Assembly (NCBI RefSeq): GCF_041296385.1
Contig: NC_091023.1
Span: 23,065,924-23,129,923 of the forward strand
DNA length: 64,000 nucleotides
Reading direction: 5' to 3'
Source: Aphelocoma coerulescens
Taxonomy: Eukaryota; Chordata; Aves; Passeriformes; Corvidae
Shown here: piece by piece, positions 48,561 to 61,859 of the stretch
Layout of the letters: every line of letters starts with the position of its first letter
How positions within the stretch are numbered: the stretch's first letter is position 1
The notes under the pieces: model-generated
The model's database searches: none
What the model was told of the DNA's origin: nothing
Seen by the model: only the letters and a program-made list of their open reading frames with translations
Program-made: the position numbers and the translations under genes

Positions 48561-50497
48561 GAAAACCCTGTAAGATTGTTTTGCAGATTAGAGAGACCCC
48601 AGTGCTATAAATGTGTGTGTATCTACTCATGTGCATCTATTTATCTATAGAGAGACATGTGGCTAGGGCTGTCTATGACTATAAAGTGCACTAAGGTTTT
48701 ATATTTTACTGTAAATCAAATTGGTACATAAACTTCTTGGTTTTGGCTCCATAAATATTAGTGTACATGGTCTAATCTAGACTGTTTCAAGTTTAAGCAT
48801 AGGTTTTATTGGTAGCATTCCTGTTCTTTTTTTGGGTATAATTCACCATCCATAATACTCAGCAAAGCAATATGAAAACACTCAGGTTTTGTGTCCCATG
48901 AGGAGTAAATGACAATGCTGTTCCTGGTACCAGAAACACGATGTGGCAGAGTTCTGGCATCACTCTGTAGCTGAGTCCAAAGGGACCCCTGGAGCCCACA
49001 GTCTCCAAGGACTGAGGATTGCTCTGGGGTCTGCTTTGACAACATTTCTCCAAATAGCTCCCTGAGGGTGAGGCAGGTTGTGCCCAGTGCTGGGCAGCTC
49101 AGAGGAGCATCCTGATCTCCTGTGGACACTCCCAGGAGGTAGCTGGGGGCAGGATGTTCCTCTGGCCTTGCTGGGCACTGAGGACATGACACAGTATAAT
49201 CATAGAGAGCACCAAAAGCAGCAGAGGGTGGATGGTGCAGTCATGTCCTTCCCACTGCACCTTTTACACTGGTGCCTTTTTCCATCCCTTCTCTGCTTGT
49301 TCATCTCTGGGACCACTGGTGCTTTGGGGTACATTGATTTCCCAGCATGGCTACAGTTCTCAGCAGCCTCTTTCCTTCAGCTTTGAGCAGTTAAAATAGT
49401 AGTTTGGGTGTAAGATGATTTGACACACAAGGATTTTAAACATGTTTTGGTGTTTGGAGGCTGAATGCACACTTGTAGTTTCTTCAGATATTTTAGCGAA
49501 TAAGATGCTGCCTTTCTACTTCATGTTCAGGCCTGAATTTTCTTTTTTCCCCCCCACACTTCTTTTCTTTTTTGCCCTTCCCCCTCACTTTTCATCTCAG
49601 CATATCCCTAAATACATAATCTGGTGCTCAGGAGCATCCCATGAGTTTACAACAAGACTCTGATGTTGTGGAATCCAGAACCAATGAGTGGATCACGCCA
49701 ATCCATAAATGTCTTCTTATTTCTAGTGTGACTAATATTGCTAATATTTTTCCTTTGTCTCTGGAGCTTTAGGGTACTGCCTGAGGGAGAGCAGGGCTTC
49801 GTTGTACCAAGTTTAAACCAGGTGCCAACACCAGCAGTCTGGGTTTGTGCCACTGCTGGTCACTGCTGGTCACTGCTGGTCACTGCTTGTACAGTGGAAG
49901 CTTCTGCAGACCCCAAGCAGAAATGAGAGCTCAGCTTGTTTGCTGCTGTACAAAATCCAATGCCCTTAGAGTTTACAATTTCTGTCACATCTCTTCTCAA
50001 GTAAATTTTAAAAATTTGCATGTGAATTATTGAATTCATCCTCAGCAAAGGTGAGGGAAATGAAAGTCCTGGTGAAAAAGCATTGTCTTGACTTCTCTCT
50101 GATGCCGAATATTTAAACAGAGACAAGAAGAAAAATTTCCACTCGCAGTCTCATGTGCTGGTTTAAATCAGTCCTGTGCTTATACATATTTTGAGTTTGT
50201 CTTCTCAGCAACCAGCCTCCATCTGCAGTGTTGAAACATTTCACCTGATCCGAATCAGACAGACACAACTGGGGAAACGATCACCAAAAACTTGTGCCAA
50301 GGCCTCTCTGCAGCCCATGGATTTACCTGGCCACTGCCTGTGGCAGCAGTGCAAATGCATGATGCAGGTTTTACAGGAAAATCTGTTCATGGGAACTCGA
50401 AAAGCATTCTGTTTGGGCTGTCACTCAGCACAGAGTGTTGGTAGCTCCTTTGACAGCAGATCTCTGCCCTGCTTGTAGCCTTTAGCCGAGTTAGCAT
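48561..50497. other. Non-coding stretch, no gene seen
   Basis: Contains a TATCTATAGAGAG-type A+T-rich part near 48630, a G+C-richer patch at 48920-49390 with chance open frames, and the 10-bp tandem repeat listed separately. The frame 50176-50478 is unassigned and in a different frame from the one that follows it. Confidence 0.5.
49851..49890. repeat. 10-bp tandem repeat, four copies
   Basis: CACTGCTGGT is repeated four times, the last copy with one change (CACTGCTTGT). It is a short minisatellite and may vary in copy number. Confidence 0.95.
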
Positions 50498-50818
50498 ATG
50501 GAGCCTGATAAAGAAATCAGTCTCCAAGCCATGCAGGATGCTTTAAGAGGCAGCCAGCAGCGAGGAGTTGGAGGTATAATTTTCACAGATTTAACCAAGA
50601 ACTATGACACTATTTGCAACCAAGGGGCACAGCCAAAAATTATTTGCCAGAGTGCCAATGTGCATTCCCTAGTGAATAATCAGAAAATGAGAACAACCTG
50701 TCAAAGATTAGCTCAATTTCTAAAGCAAGCACAAGACAGTCTGATTTTGTTTATGCAAAAGAGGCATCTAATTACCACTCAGGTTTGGGTTTCAGAGTCA
50801 GTTACTTGGAGCTTTTGA
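50498..50818 (+). other. Unassigned 106-codon open frame
   Basis: The frame begins at ATG 50498, six bases after an in-frame TAG, with G at +4. Its translation is Gln-rich with a helix-like stretch in the middle containing TCQRLAQFLKQAQDSLILF. It has a protein-like balance of polar and hydrophobic residues rather than the Cys/Ser/Leu-heavy look of random frames. A CAG|GT donor-like site lies near 50783. I recognise no family. The ATG lacks a purine at -3. The frame length is within chance expectation, so a real small gene, a first coding exon or an accidental frame are all possible. Confidence 0.22.
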
Positions 50819-53219
50819 GTTATATGTACACTCGTTATCAGCATGGGGTTGCAAAGCACGGCAGATTCCAGCCAAGGTGGGTTTAACTCCATCAGAGCCA
50901 TCACAGCATCTCCCAGGCTGGTGTCTGTCTCCCCTTGACATCAACACCAGCTTTACAGAAAGCAGCTGCTAATGCTCATAGGTTTGAGGGATTCGGTAAA
51001 ACTGGTTTTCATTACCATGTTTATTTTATGAGATACATAGTATATTCTGATGAGGGCTTCTGGTAGTAAATCTTCAGGTTTTGGTTTGGCTTGTTTCTTT
51101 GTCTGCTGTGATAAGGCTCCAGGAGAAAGCTTTTCCCTGGATCTTGCAGCGGGATGAGGAAAGAGGAGACAGCTCAGGGACAGGGGGCAGAGCAGGGCTT
51201 GGTCCTCAGCAGCATTTGCAACTCAAATATGACCCCCCCTGAGATGCTAACAGGGATTTACATCCATAAACCCACACTGGGAGTGGAGCTGTGTGCTTAG
51301 GAGCCAAGTGAAGATTCAATCCTGCCTTGGAAATACCCCCGTGCCTGCTGTGAGTGTCACATGTGTCTGTGGGTGACACAAGCTCCCTGGGATGGGCATC
51401 TCTTGCCATCACATGGTTTTTAGTGGCTGAAGGCAACACATCACCTCCAATAGCAGGCCAGCAGTGAAGGATGATGCTTTTATGACCTAGAGAATGAAAA
51501 TGTGTTATTTTTGTGTTATTTGATACTCTCCTGTACATTTAGGATGGCACTAGGTGAAGTGTGAATGTCCCTTGGGTGTCTGAAGGGGAACCCTCCCATT
51601 TACTGGTGGTACATTTGGGTTTTTACCTGGTCCCTGTCAGTGTGCAGCTACGCTGAGGGGTCGTACAGATCTTTTTTCACTAAGTTTTCACTCTTCTGGT
51701 TTTCTCCTCAAACCCTTGTGTAAAGCAAAACAGGGCTGATGGAAGAGCCATAGGGAACACGCCCCTTGCCAGGAAGGGACTTATGCCATCATGAGCAGGG
51801 TGATGGCAGCTGTCATCCCTGATGCTCCAAATCCTTCCAGGCTCCCAAATTTTTGGGTGAAAAGCAGATTTTTCTGCAGGACACTCCAGCTTTGTTGACA
51901 TTTTGGTGCAGGGTGACTCACAAGCCCTCAGCAAAGGGAGGTGCTGGGGGTGCCAAGTGGATGCTTCTTCTCACAAGCAATTAGAGAAGTTACTAAATCG
52001 TATCACAAGCCTAAAAATTTTTGTGAAGAGAAATTGGGGTAACTCTTGCTTGTTGTGAGAACATAGAAATGAGTCTCATTTCCACAGCAGTGGGAGACCC
52101 CATTATAAAAAGAAAATTAGTGGAGCTATCTTCTTCTGCTGTATAAACCTTGGGTTCCTCCTTATCTTTATGCATAGTCCAAAAACCTTGGAAAGATTGT
52201 AAATGTAGGTGACTGTCCTGGGCAGCAGTTTGCGAGGGAATGAAAGCCTTCCATCACAGTGACAGCCCTGGGAGAGCAGCAATGCCCAAACTTTTGGAAG
52301 GTGATAGTTTGGACAGGATGACCTCTCCCATCACTGGAGATGGCCATGTCTAAGTGGTCTCTGTCTGTAAAGAGGGGGAAATGCTAGAGAGGAAGATCTG
52401 ACTACAAACTTCTCTCTTTCCCCTTGCTTATTTTGTTGTTATTAAAGGCACCCAAGGTAGGATGTGATTCTGCCTCTCAAAAGCTTGTCCAGCAGTGGGA
52501 GTGTCACTCCCTTCACACCAATGCCCTCTGATCACATCACAGTCCAGTGCAAAGCAATGTGAGATTCCACCTTTGCAGGACAAATTTTGCAGTGTGACAG
52601 CAGGAAAATGATTTAGCTTTTACTGCAGGATCTACTTCTGCTGTGGCATTTGTGCCCAAGCTGTGATGCCCTCAACTTGCCAAAGGGACTTTGCTCTGTC
52701 CCTTCCAGAGCAGCCACTGCCTGCAGCTCAGCCCGTGAGGGTGGGGGGACAAATGATGTTCCATTCCCCCAGCTGTGGGTGGTGGGAGGTTCCTCTGCCA
52801 GCATCCCCGAGCTGGGCTGAGACAGCACTGCAGCCAGGCTGCTCCTTACAAGGCTAAACCTATCACCTCCATGAAACATCTCCTCCTGCCAGAGCCAGCC
52901 CAGGCACTGGAATCTATGTGCTTGTCACCAGAGCTTTTGCACATAACAATACGATGCATTGCTACTGCAGTATAAGAGCCATAAAAAATCCTGGCACACA
53001 TAACACATTCACTTCATATAAATATTTCCAAAAAAAATTCAGTGATTGAAGACTCAAATCATATCGCAGTGCAGTCTTGTTTATTCCATAACATTATTTT
53101 TATTGCAGGATGACTTATACATAACCTTGAATTTCAAGTTCAGTAGAACAGACAAAGTATTTGTTTAGAGGGCAGGACGATTAAAACCATTTTTTTCCCT
53201 GTTTGAATTGGATAAAATT
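50819..53219. other. Non-coding stretch, no gene seen
   Basis: G+C-moderate DNA with several chance open frames. A short piece at about 52290-52330 faintly resembles a CR1 3' segment but is too short to call. No exon is supported. Confidence 0.5.
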
Positions 53220-53480
53220 GTAATATATCCTTTACGTCACAGTAGCACCCTAGTGGTTATCATATTGCATGAGTTACATGAGTTTTCAGTGAACATTATA
53301 CAGTATATACTACTTTCAGTAAATAGACCAGTCATGCTCATAGTTACATGGGAAACTCCAGGAAATTTGTGATGACATTCCCTGCAGGTTAGTAATTCTA
53401 CCCATTATTTATACTGGTTTGATTTGAGCTTTAAAATAATCTGGTGAAATTAGATAAGGCTCAACATTCTGCAAAACTTT
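53220..53480. promoter_or_regulatory. Putative conserved regulatory block with CRE-like site
   Basis: TTACGTCAC at 53232-53240 is close to a cAMP-response/CEBP hybrid site. It is followed by unique A+T-rich DNA with ATGAGTTACATGAG and ATACAGTATATAC words. No coding potential or repeats. Enhancer function is inferred. Confidence 0.32.
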
Positions 53481-56400
53481 TATTTCAAACAACTCCAGAA
53501 ATAGTTTAGGCTAAATATTTGGGATTTATTGAATTCTAAGATCAAGCAAGTAGTCCTCATACCTTTGATACAACAGATTAAAAAAAAAATCACCCCAAGC
53601 TCTTTGAGTAACATAATTGCTGATTTTTATGTTGATTTTTTTTTATATCCTCCTGCATCATTAAAAATAACATAAATGTAGAGTAAAATTTTTTTTCTAA
53701 GTGGGTTGGGAAGTGAAGTTCTCTGGGACCAAATCCTTACTAATCCCTCACTGTGTGCTCTGTGCCTCACCACCATAACATACAGCAACATTTGTTCTGC
53801 AGCCCATCCTCAGCGAGCCACCACCTGCCCAAGTAACCATTACAAATGGTATTAAATAACCCCTGCTCCAGCATGACCAGAGACCACCCAGCATTCATGT
53901 AGCAACTTCTCAGCCTCAGGTTTTATTGCCCACACGGAGTTCCCAGCGCTCCCATGGGACCCAACTGTGGCACCCACGGGCATCACCTAAAATTGTCCCA
54001 GGTCAGAGTTTGTGCACAGGATACAGGCACTTTCCATTATTCAGTGAATCCACCAGAGATTTTGCACGAGGCAACAGTTAAAGAACACTGTGCACTTAAC
54101 ACATGTCTGAGCATGTCCATCCTGATTTTGCAGAGCTCTTAAGTATTTGCTCAAATTGATGCATATACTTAAGCTTATCCCTGTAGAGTTAAGCATGAAA
54201 AGTATGTATTTAACCTTAAACATATGCTTAAATGCTTTGCTGAATGAAGAACATAAGGCCTAATCCAGTGATCATTTAAACCAGTATCCCATTATGTCGG
54301 TGGCTGCCATGTGCGTCCATTCACCGAATGAATACTGGAGTCAGATGAAGGAAAAGGAGCAGATAGATCAGTGCTTTGTTGATGTGGACCCCTTTATATG
54401 CAAAAATCTTACATTTTGAAATATTCTTCTCAAGGCATTTTAAATGGACAGGCAGTGTCCATTTTTTTTTTCTATATTGCTAATATTCCTGCATTTTTTA
54501 TCAGGTTTTTCTGGTGTCTTACTCTACGTGGCCTCTGCATTCCTACACACAGCATCTCAGTTCTCTTTAATAAAAAAGCCTGTCTCACTGTGGAAGAAAC
54601 TATTTGTTAGCCCTGCAGATGTCTCATGGTGTGTGGTTTACTGACAACTCTGGCTGAAGCAGGTGACTTTCCAACTGGAAAAAAGGAGAAGAGAACCCTT
54701 ATTGCCACTTCTGCCTCCATGCAAAGCTGAGCTCCTTCGCCTGCCTGGGGGCTGCAGTGGGCACATGTGGGGATTTCAGTTTGCCAGGGCAGTCCTTGAG
54801 TCATATTTGCTGTGACCTGTGGGTTTCTTAATGGATACACAGAGTTTTTCCTTGCTAGTGTCTACCTTAGTCTTCCCCATCCCTGCTACCCTGAACCTGG
54901 GGAGCGGTCCCATGCCCCAAGTGTCCTGCACATCCCTGCCAGTCCCTTGTGCAACCCCAAGACATGTGGAGACCCTGCACATGGATCCCCTCATCAGCAC
55001 CAGCATAAAGTCAAAAGAAAAGGCTCAACTCCTGTCCAGCTGAAAACCTACCCATCCATCCCATATCTCAGGTAACACCAGTAGCAGGTCCCAATGAAAA
55101 TGTCTTACGGATTAGGTGAGGTTGGAGTGACCCTTCCTTTGAAACACTATTTTGGTTTCCAGTGATCCAAGACAGAGGTGACACCTTTCATTACAGCCCT
55201 GGGTGGACTTTAGGTCCATTAACTTGCCTAATTGTGCCTCTTGGCTGATTTCTACTCAAGCTTCCCATTGTGCCCTAGTGCACCCCAGAGCTGCAATCCC
55301 TAATCCTGATGAATATTTGCTGTGGGTGGTGCCAGGTCTGTCACTGTGCCACCACACACCAGCAACCAGGGCAGGGGCACTTATCCCCTTCTAAACCTCC
55401 TCTCCTCCTCCCATGCAGAGGGTAAAGCAGCCTCAAGGGACCTCAATCATCTTGTAAAATAAGGTTGCTTATAGATGTGCCCCTTTATCGAGTGCTTTGG
55501 CACTTACAGACAAAAGGAAGCTACTGTGTGTTATTGTTTGTTGATTGAGCTGATTGGTCAATACTCAGCTACCAACACCCTGTGATTCACAGAACTTGGC
55601 TGCAAGTGGTAGAGTAAGGGAAGAAAAAGCTTTTTTTGGCTTTTTTTCCTCCTCTGTAATTGTCACCAACAGCTGAGTCCCTAACTGAGGGAGGTTGGCA
55701 AAATCTCCCTGATTCATTGGAAATAGCCAGAGGGGGATCATATTTATGTGTTTGTAATTTAAATAAATTTTAAAAAAAATCCTCAGCAATTTATAACTTA
55801 TATACTAATGCTATAGGAAATAGGACAAGAATGTATAGCTTTGTATAAGTAGAAGCTTCTGTTAATTTTCAAACCTCCCAGAGCCTTTCCTTTGCTAAAG
55901 AGAGATAAACCACGTTTTGTTTAGCTTGACAAAGTCGTTCACTCCCAGACTGGGAAGCTGTACGCCAGCTTTCAGCCTGAAGTGGCTTTTTGTGGCTGAG
56001 CTGGAAACCCTTTAAAAAGGTTTGTAATGGAAATGCTGACAAACAGCACGAAAAGTGGCACTAAGTGAGCAGCGCTACGATATTTCCAACTTTCTAGGAA
56101 GTTCATAGACAGCAAGTGGTGAGTTAGGCTGCCTGGAAATAGACTTTTAGCAATCCTGGCTCTCGTTTTCCTCCAGTGCATGAGCAGAATTTCAAGTTCA
56201 AAGGTAGGAGCTGGAGTTGGAGCTGTGGTGCTGCCTCGGCGTGGGGTCTGGCCCCATCCCCAGCCTGGTGCACTCACTCCAACACATGCCACCACTCCAG
56301 CTCACTCCCCAGACCTGTGAAATGAGGTTCATATTTCTGTGTCTCTCACAGGACTACTTGTTGTAGCTTTTACACCAGCTCTCTAAAACCTTCCAATGAT

Positions 56401-56562
56401 GTTTAATTTACTGTTTTATTTCTTGGCAAGAAGCAGCTTTGTACTCTTAATTGTCCTTGATTGCACACTGTCTTTTATGTTGGATACATTTTAGCCGGTG
56501 ACATACATGTTAATTATTTAATATACAGATTACCACTGAGCACATCATTTTATAAAGCAAGA
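53481..56562. other. Non-coding stretch, no gene seen
   Basis: A+T-rich to about 54480, then G+C-richer at 54650-55060 and 56200-56290. Several A and T runs (53580-53589, 53638-53644). Open frames on both strands carry no recognised content. Confidence 0.55.
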
Positions 56563-56586
56563 AGAGTCTCTTGGAGAGTCTCTTGG
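56563..56586. repeat. 12-bp direct repeat
   Basis: AGAGTCTCTTGG is present twice in tandem without mismatch. Confidence 0.92.
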
Positions 56587-58679
56587 TGAATAATGGTGCT
56601 AATCTACATAGACATGTCACTAAATATTTAGAGGGGAGGATACCAGGTTGCACAATATGGATATTGTGGGTTAGGATGTGCACAGTAGGATGCTTTTACT
56701 GCCACTAAAGTCAATATTAGGTCTCATAGGTTTTACTAGGAAGAGACATGAATTTTTAAAATTTCCCATTAAGAGCCCAATCCTGCCACCCCTGCTCATA
56801 TATGAAATCCCATTGATATCAGGGAGTCTATTTGCCTGATTAAGGACTAATTCTGTGAATAAGGATTTGCAGGAAGTGGCCTTATCTCCTCTGCATACCA
56901 CAGATCCTGCTCTCTAAAAGTGTTTGCTGTAAGCGCTTATCGTTTATGTAAGTGCCCTTCAATGGACATTTATATAATGGGGTAAATATTTAAAAAGTTG
57001 TGCAGCGCTTTAGCTATGCAGGGCTAAAGGACATGAGTGCTCCTGGCTGGAGCATCAGGCACCTTTTCCCCAAGTGCCAGGAATTATAAAAGGGAAACCT
57101 GTGATTGCAGCAAGGTTTGGGAAACACGGTGCCGTGCAAGAAAGATCAAGGTATTTGCATTTTTAAGTGGGATTCATTAGGACATAAAATCCATCTCTGC
57201 TGAAAACCCAGGTAAAGCCGACTCAGAAATAATGTTGTTGCTTCATAGTAAAAGTTCTGCTATAACTTGGCTTTCTGGCGAGCTGTCAAGTGAAACTTCA
57301 GCCACATAAATAATGGTGTTTCAAAAGGAAATGAAGAGGGTGAAATGTTTTGAGGAGATGGCAAACCCTGAGTAGTGTGTCTTTTCCTGGAATATAGATA
57401 TGCCATTATTTACAACCATTACTGGAAAAAACACATGCAGTGGCTAAGAGGTTTGTTGGTTTTTTTTTAAATTTGACTAAACTCTTTTGCATTGTTTGTT
57501 CATCATCAGCAGAAACTACAGTTACCAAATTAATGAAAACCAAGTGATGCCTTTGAAGAATTTTTAAATGAACCTTAACCGCTGCCTACGGCGACTCACT
57601 CAAAGTGAAGGAAAAAAAAAAATAAATAAAATAAAATTAAGGTGAACTAGCCACTGTTACTAAGAGTCAATTGACAGAAGGCATGGGTCATTAATTTTGT
57701 GTCCTTTGTTTTGTCAGTTTGTTTTCGTGAGGCCTGGTAGAGAAAGTAAAACCAGTCAAGCTGAAAATTGTCTGCTCTGTAGCTTATTTCCCCTCCCAGC
57801 ATGCCCTGACCCAGGGGAGCGGCTGCGGGGCCGTGGCCCTCCTGCCCCTCCTGGCCCACATCCCCATGGCAGGAGGGGTTTGTTAGCAGAATGTTAATTC
57901 TGCCCCAGCTCAGCTTTAATCATGTGCAGGTTCTGGACGTCGGGAGGAATGAAATGTCCCCCCGTATGCAGTAACTTCACTGAGGGAAAAAGACCCTGAG
58001 GTGCTTTTGGCCTTGGAGTAAACTCTGACCGAAAGTCAGAAGGGAAAAAAAAGCCGTGACCAAAGGCAAAAAGACATGTATTGCTAATTTTCAAACATCC
58101 TCACAATATTCCTCAGCCTTTTTCTCCTCTGCCTGTGCATCTTTCCCACTTGCCTCCTCGGGGTGCCCGTGTGGGGCTGGGATGCTGCAGATGAGGACTT
58201 TGGTGCCCCAGCACTTGGGTGGGATCTCTTCTGTCACCAGAAAACCTCTATGAGGCTGAACTCATATATTTACATAAATCCTGACTATCTTCACTGAATA
58301 ATCACAGCTAGTCCTGTTTTACACAGATAGGAATGTTTAACTCTCTGATTGTGGTGGGCCCAGAGGTCCTACAGCTGACACAGACCTCATCCCTGCACGG
58401 TTCATCCACAGAGGAATGCCTTGCTCTGCGATAGTTTTCTCCTTAAAACACAAGAATAGTTGGCGGCATTCAAAGAAAGCAAGTATTACACATTTACAAC
58501 CAAATCCCATAAAATTAGCAGTGAAAACACTTTTCTTACTGTGCCAGAGATGCAGGAGGTGATAGGTAGACATCAGATACATGAGGCAGATGCTCGTTGT
58601 TTTGCTTTTCCACACCAAGTGCACCCACGTGAGACCCTCCAGCGTGACCACTCATTTCCGTGGCCGCCCAACTGAGCCC
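56587..58679. other. Non-coding stretch, no gene seen
   Basis: A+T-rich, with an A-rich AAATAAATAAAATAAAA-type tract near 57610-57640 and a G+C-rich patch at 57795-57870. Unique-looking words around 56940-57420 could be regulatory, but I see no specific support. Confidence 0.5.
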
Positions 58680-59240
58680 ACATAATCTCTCCCCGAGATG
58701 TAAAAGATAAATGTGAACCTTTGGTACATGATTATGCCAAATTAACTTGTTCCCCTCTGCCTGTAAGGTTTAGGTGGATAATTGGATTCCTCTTCGTTTT
58801 TGGTTTGAAACAATCTTTTCTGTCGTTAGGCTCGTTGCCAGAAGTGGGTGTTTGTGGCTGGGTGTTATTGCAAGGGCTGAGGGCCAGGGTGCTCATAAAC
58901 AGAGAAGTGACATAATGTCTTTGGTATAATGAGACAGCTTAATGCAAAGCACTGCAGGAATTAGGGGACACGCTTCAAGAATGGAAATGAAACGTATGGA
59001 AAATGTACCGTTAGTGCTCTGTCAAAAAGACACTAGAAAAAAAACACCACCTATTTGATTAAACACTCTTGGAACGAGTTGCATTAAGAAAAATGATTGC
59101 TTTAGCTCCATTATCTTAACGTTCATTGGAAATAAATTTCCATTAATTGAGTAGCCTTTAAACCAACAGTTAAAATTGATTTTGACACATGCCAAATCCT
59201 CACAGTTTTTGGCATTATCTCCTAGATGCTGAATGTTGGT
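58680..59240. promoter_or_regulatory. Putative conserved regulatory block
   Basis: Long unique block with GATTATGCCAAATTAAC near 58731, GATTAAACAC near 59058 and CCATTAATTGAG near 59140. It also has TAACGTTCATT near 59118 with a retained CpG. No open frame or repeat explains it. With the blocks at 33.0 and 48.4 kb it is among the best enhancer candidates here. Confidence 0.4.
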
Positions 59241-59464
59241 AGGAATGTGCTGAGAAGGTCTCTTCCTGTTGAGAGATGGCTAACTTTTGTTGTTGTTGTA
59301 TAATTTAGCATTGGTGTTGCTTAATATTTGTTTTTAAGAGACCAAAGCAGTTTGCTGAATCACTTTCATGGTTCATTAAAGCAAAAGTTGCAGCTTCTGT
59401 TCTGACTGCCCAGATAACATTTTCAGATAAACACAATTTCCTGGAGTTTGTGCTTTTTTTGTGC

Positions 59465-59490
59465 TTGTTTTGTTTTGTTTTGTTTTGTTT
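59465..59490. repeat. TTTTG pentanucleotide run
   Basis: About five copies of TGTTT/TTTTG in a row, immediately after a T-rich stretch. Confidence 0.92.
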
Positions 59491-61500
59491 TCTCCTAGGT
59501 CAAGCCCAGAACCTTTACCTTATGAAACAGATTATGCTTTCCAAATATTGTATGTTAAGTGTGTGTTGTTGCTTGTTATCTATAAATCAGATGCAGAGTC
59601 TTAATGCCCAAGAATGTTCCGTTAACTCTAAAGAGAAATGTTCACTTTTATATAGGAAAAAAGTCTTGGCAGACAAGTTGGAAGTACCAGATGGAATAGG
59701 TTGTGCCACACGGATTATAAGATTTCCCCCCTCCTCCCTTCTTATTGATGTCTTAAATTGAACATGTTCCATCTGTCTGCTCTCAATAATGAAGAGTAAC
59801 TTTTTTTTTTTATTGTAAAGGTAACAAATTCCATATAGAATAAATTAATTCAAGCATGTAATGAAATGTGCTAGGAGTGTGTGTGTTGGAATTATGTGTA
59901 GAAATCTAATATAGTTCGTAAACTGCAGCAGGTAAGACTGGTGGCAGAATTGACAGCTACTCAGGGAAGGGCAGGTAAAAATTACTGTTAAAAATGATGC
60001 CAGGAGAAGTTTGCAGTAAGAGCCTCAGGATCTCACAGGATGAGAAATTCAGTTGTGCCACCAGAGTTTACTCGATTTAATAGTGCTTGGATAAGGGGCT
60101 TTCAGTCGTGTCAGGTCTTCTTCCAGCATGAAGGGTCTGTGAGTAGGTAGAAATGTGTTGTTTTACCTGTGTCAAGGCCCCTTTGTGCTGCTGGAAGGAA
60201 ACAGAAGAGAGTGTCCATTAGGCTCCAGTTCCCCCTGCATCTCCTGCAGAGGTTGAACATTGCGCTGTTAGACCAAAAGCACTTTTAATTTCTCCTCACT
60301 GGAAAAAATCCAAAGGATATAAACTTAAAGCAAACTCAAGTGCATTGTACAGTGAAGCAAAAACAAAGTAACCTTTTAATGCGGTGATGAGCTGTTGGGC
60401 TTCAGACTGATATGTTTGGTTTGAGATAAATCCCTGCTCCTGCTCGAGACTGCATTTTACTTTCTCTTCTTTACTCTGTAGTGGCTTGAGATAAAGGCAC
60501 TGTGCCCTTTTTGCACATGTTTCTATAAATAGAGAATTAAATACAGAGCTTTAAATACTAAAACAGGCACACTTTTCTGTTAAAAGTTGATTTTATTTTC
60601 ATCTGAACACACAAATATATGTATATTTTTTCTTGTATCAATGAATTTTAAAAGGTTGGCTCTTTAAACTTTTGGGAACAGTTGGTTTTGATTTTGGATG
60701 TAATAATCTTTTCTTTCTGTGACAGGGGTTTTTATCTGGAATTGGAAATTACTCTTTCTTTACTTACAGATAATTGTTGCAGACCGAACTTGTTAAAGTC
60801 AAAACAAACAACTCAGTTCTTTATTACATGCTTATGTGCTTAGTCACCGACTTTATATTAGATTCTGCAAATGGTACAATTTATGCAGTGACATGTCGGA
60901 GACTTAATGTTGTAATTTTCCTGTTCCTAATGGAGAATTAAGGACCCGGAGAAGCTCGGAGGTTCACATGCGCAGAATCCCTACTGCTCGGGTGCAGAGG
61001 TCTCGCAAAAATTTAGTAAGTGAGAAGGAGAACAAAGATCCTTAGTCGGGGGGGGAAAAAAAATTGGATAGCCTGTGGCTGAGAAGCTGATTGGGACAGG
61101 TAGGCACAGTGGGGCGCTGGATAATGAGGCACATGGCAAATGTGATGCACAGATGTGAAGCCAACTGTAGCTTTGGTTCCAGGAGCCGCGCATGCCACAG
61201 CGCTGCGCCTCGGGGCTATGTCTACACCAGAACATTTGGAGCAGTAAACGACGGGCAACATTAGGTTCAAATTAATCTATTACTCCAGAGCTGTGAAATG
61301 TTGGTTGCTTGTTGCGGAATTACATTGCCTCTGGGTGAAATGTTTTAGGGAGATTTTAATGCATGCTCATGGCTTGCAGAGCAGATTAAGAGGAGAAAGG
61401 GAAATTAGAAGGGTTAGGAGGGCTGTTGAGGTGCACATTTCTGGTTAAAGTATATGAAAAGGGTATTACATATTTCACAAACAGGCCTGCTCTCCTGTTG

Positions 61501-61512
61501 GCCACCTGCTGG
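61501..61512 (-). promoter_or_regulatory. Possible CTCF-like core
   Basis: The minus strand reads CCAGCAGGTGGC, matching the first 12 positions of the CTCF core. The next base is C, where the consensus wants a purine. The same bases contain a CACCTG E-box, so a bHLH or ZEB-type factor is an alternative reading. Confidence 0.35.
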
Positions 61513-61859
61513 GACTGAAATATCCTATGCCATAATGAAGGCAGGTTTGCAGAAGCCTTGTAAATAGTTTAGAAAGCAGATAAAGCCAACGTTGGCCTTT
61601 CCGGAAAATTTGGCACCACAGAAGGTTTCTTCTATCCCGCTCCAGGATCCCTAAAACCCTGACAAAGACAATGCCAAACTTCAGCTCTTAGCTATTTACC
61701 ACTTCAGTTTTGACCACAATGCTAAATGACAGGTAGTCTCCTAAAGTTTCACAACACGTTATTAGGATTAAGTAATCAGATCCAAGCTGTTTTCCTCTGG
61801 TACCTAAGTGGTCCTGGCAGGCCCCTTTAAACAGATCCATGGTCCAAAAGGATGTGTAT

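Larger units (their letters stand above)
59241..61859. other. Non-coding stretch with short repeats and CpG-bearing segment
   Basis: No exon is supported. The part 60890-61020 and 61180-61260 has scattered CpGs, including an NRF1-like CATGCGCAG at 60968-60976. Open frames on the minus strand at 60981-61270 lack recognised content. The CTCF-like site is listed separately. Confidence 0.5.

Noticed and set aside
50176..50478. 100-codon frame just before the 50498 frame, considered as part of one gene
   Set aside because: It is in a different frame, ends in a stop before 50498, has no splice-like junction linking the two, and has a chance-like composition.
52290..52330. Short segment resembling part of a CR1 3' end on the plus strand
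   Set aside because: Only about 30 loosely matching bases, without the diagnostic tail.
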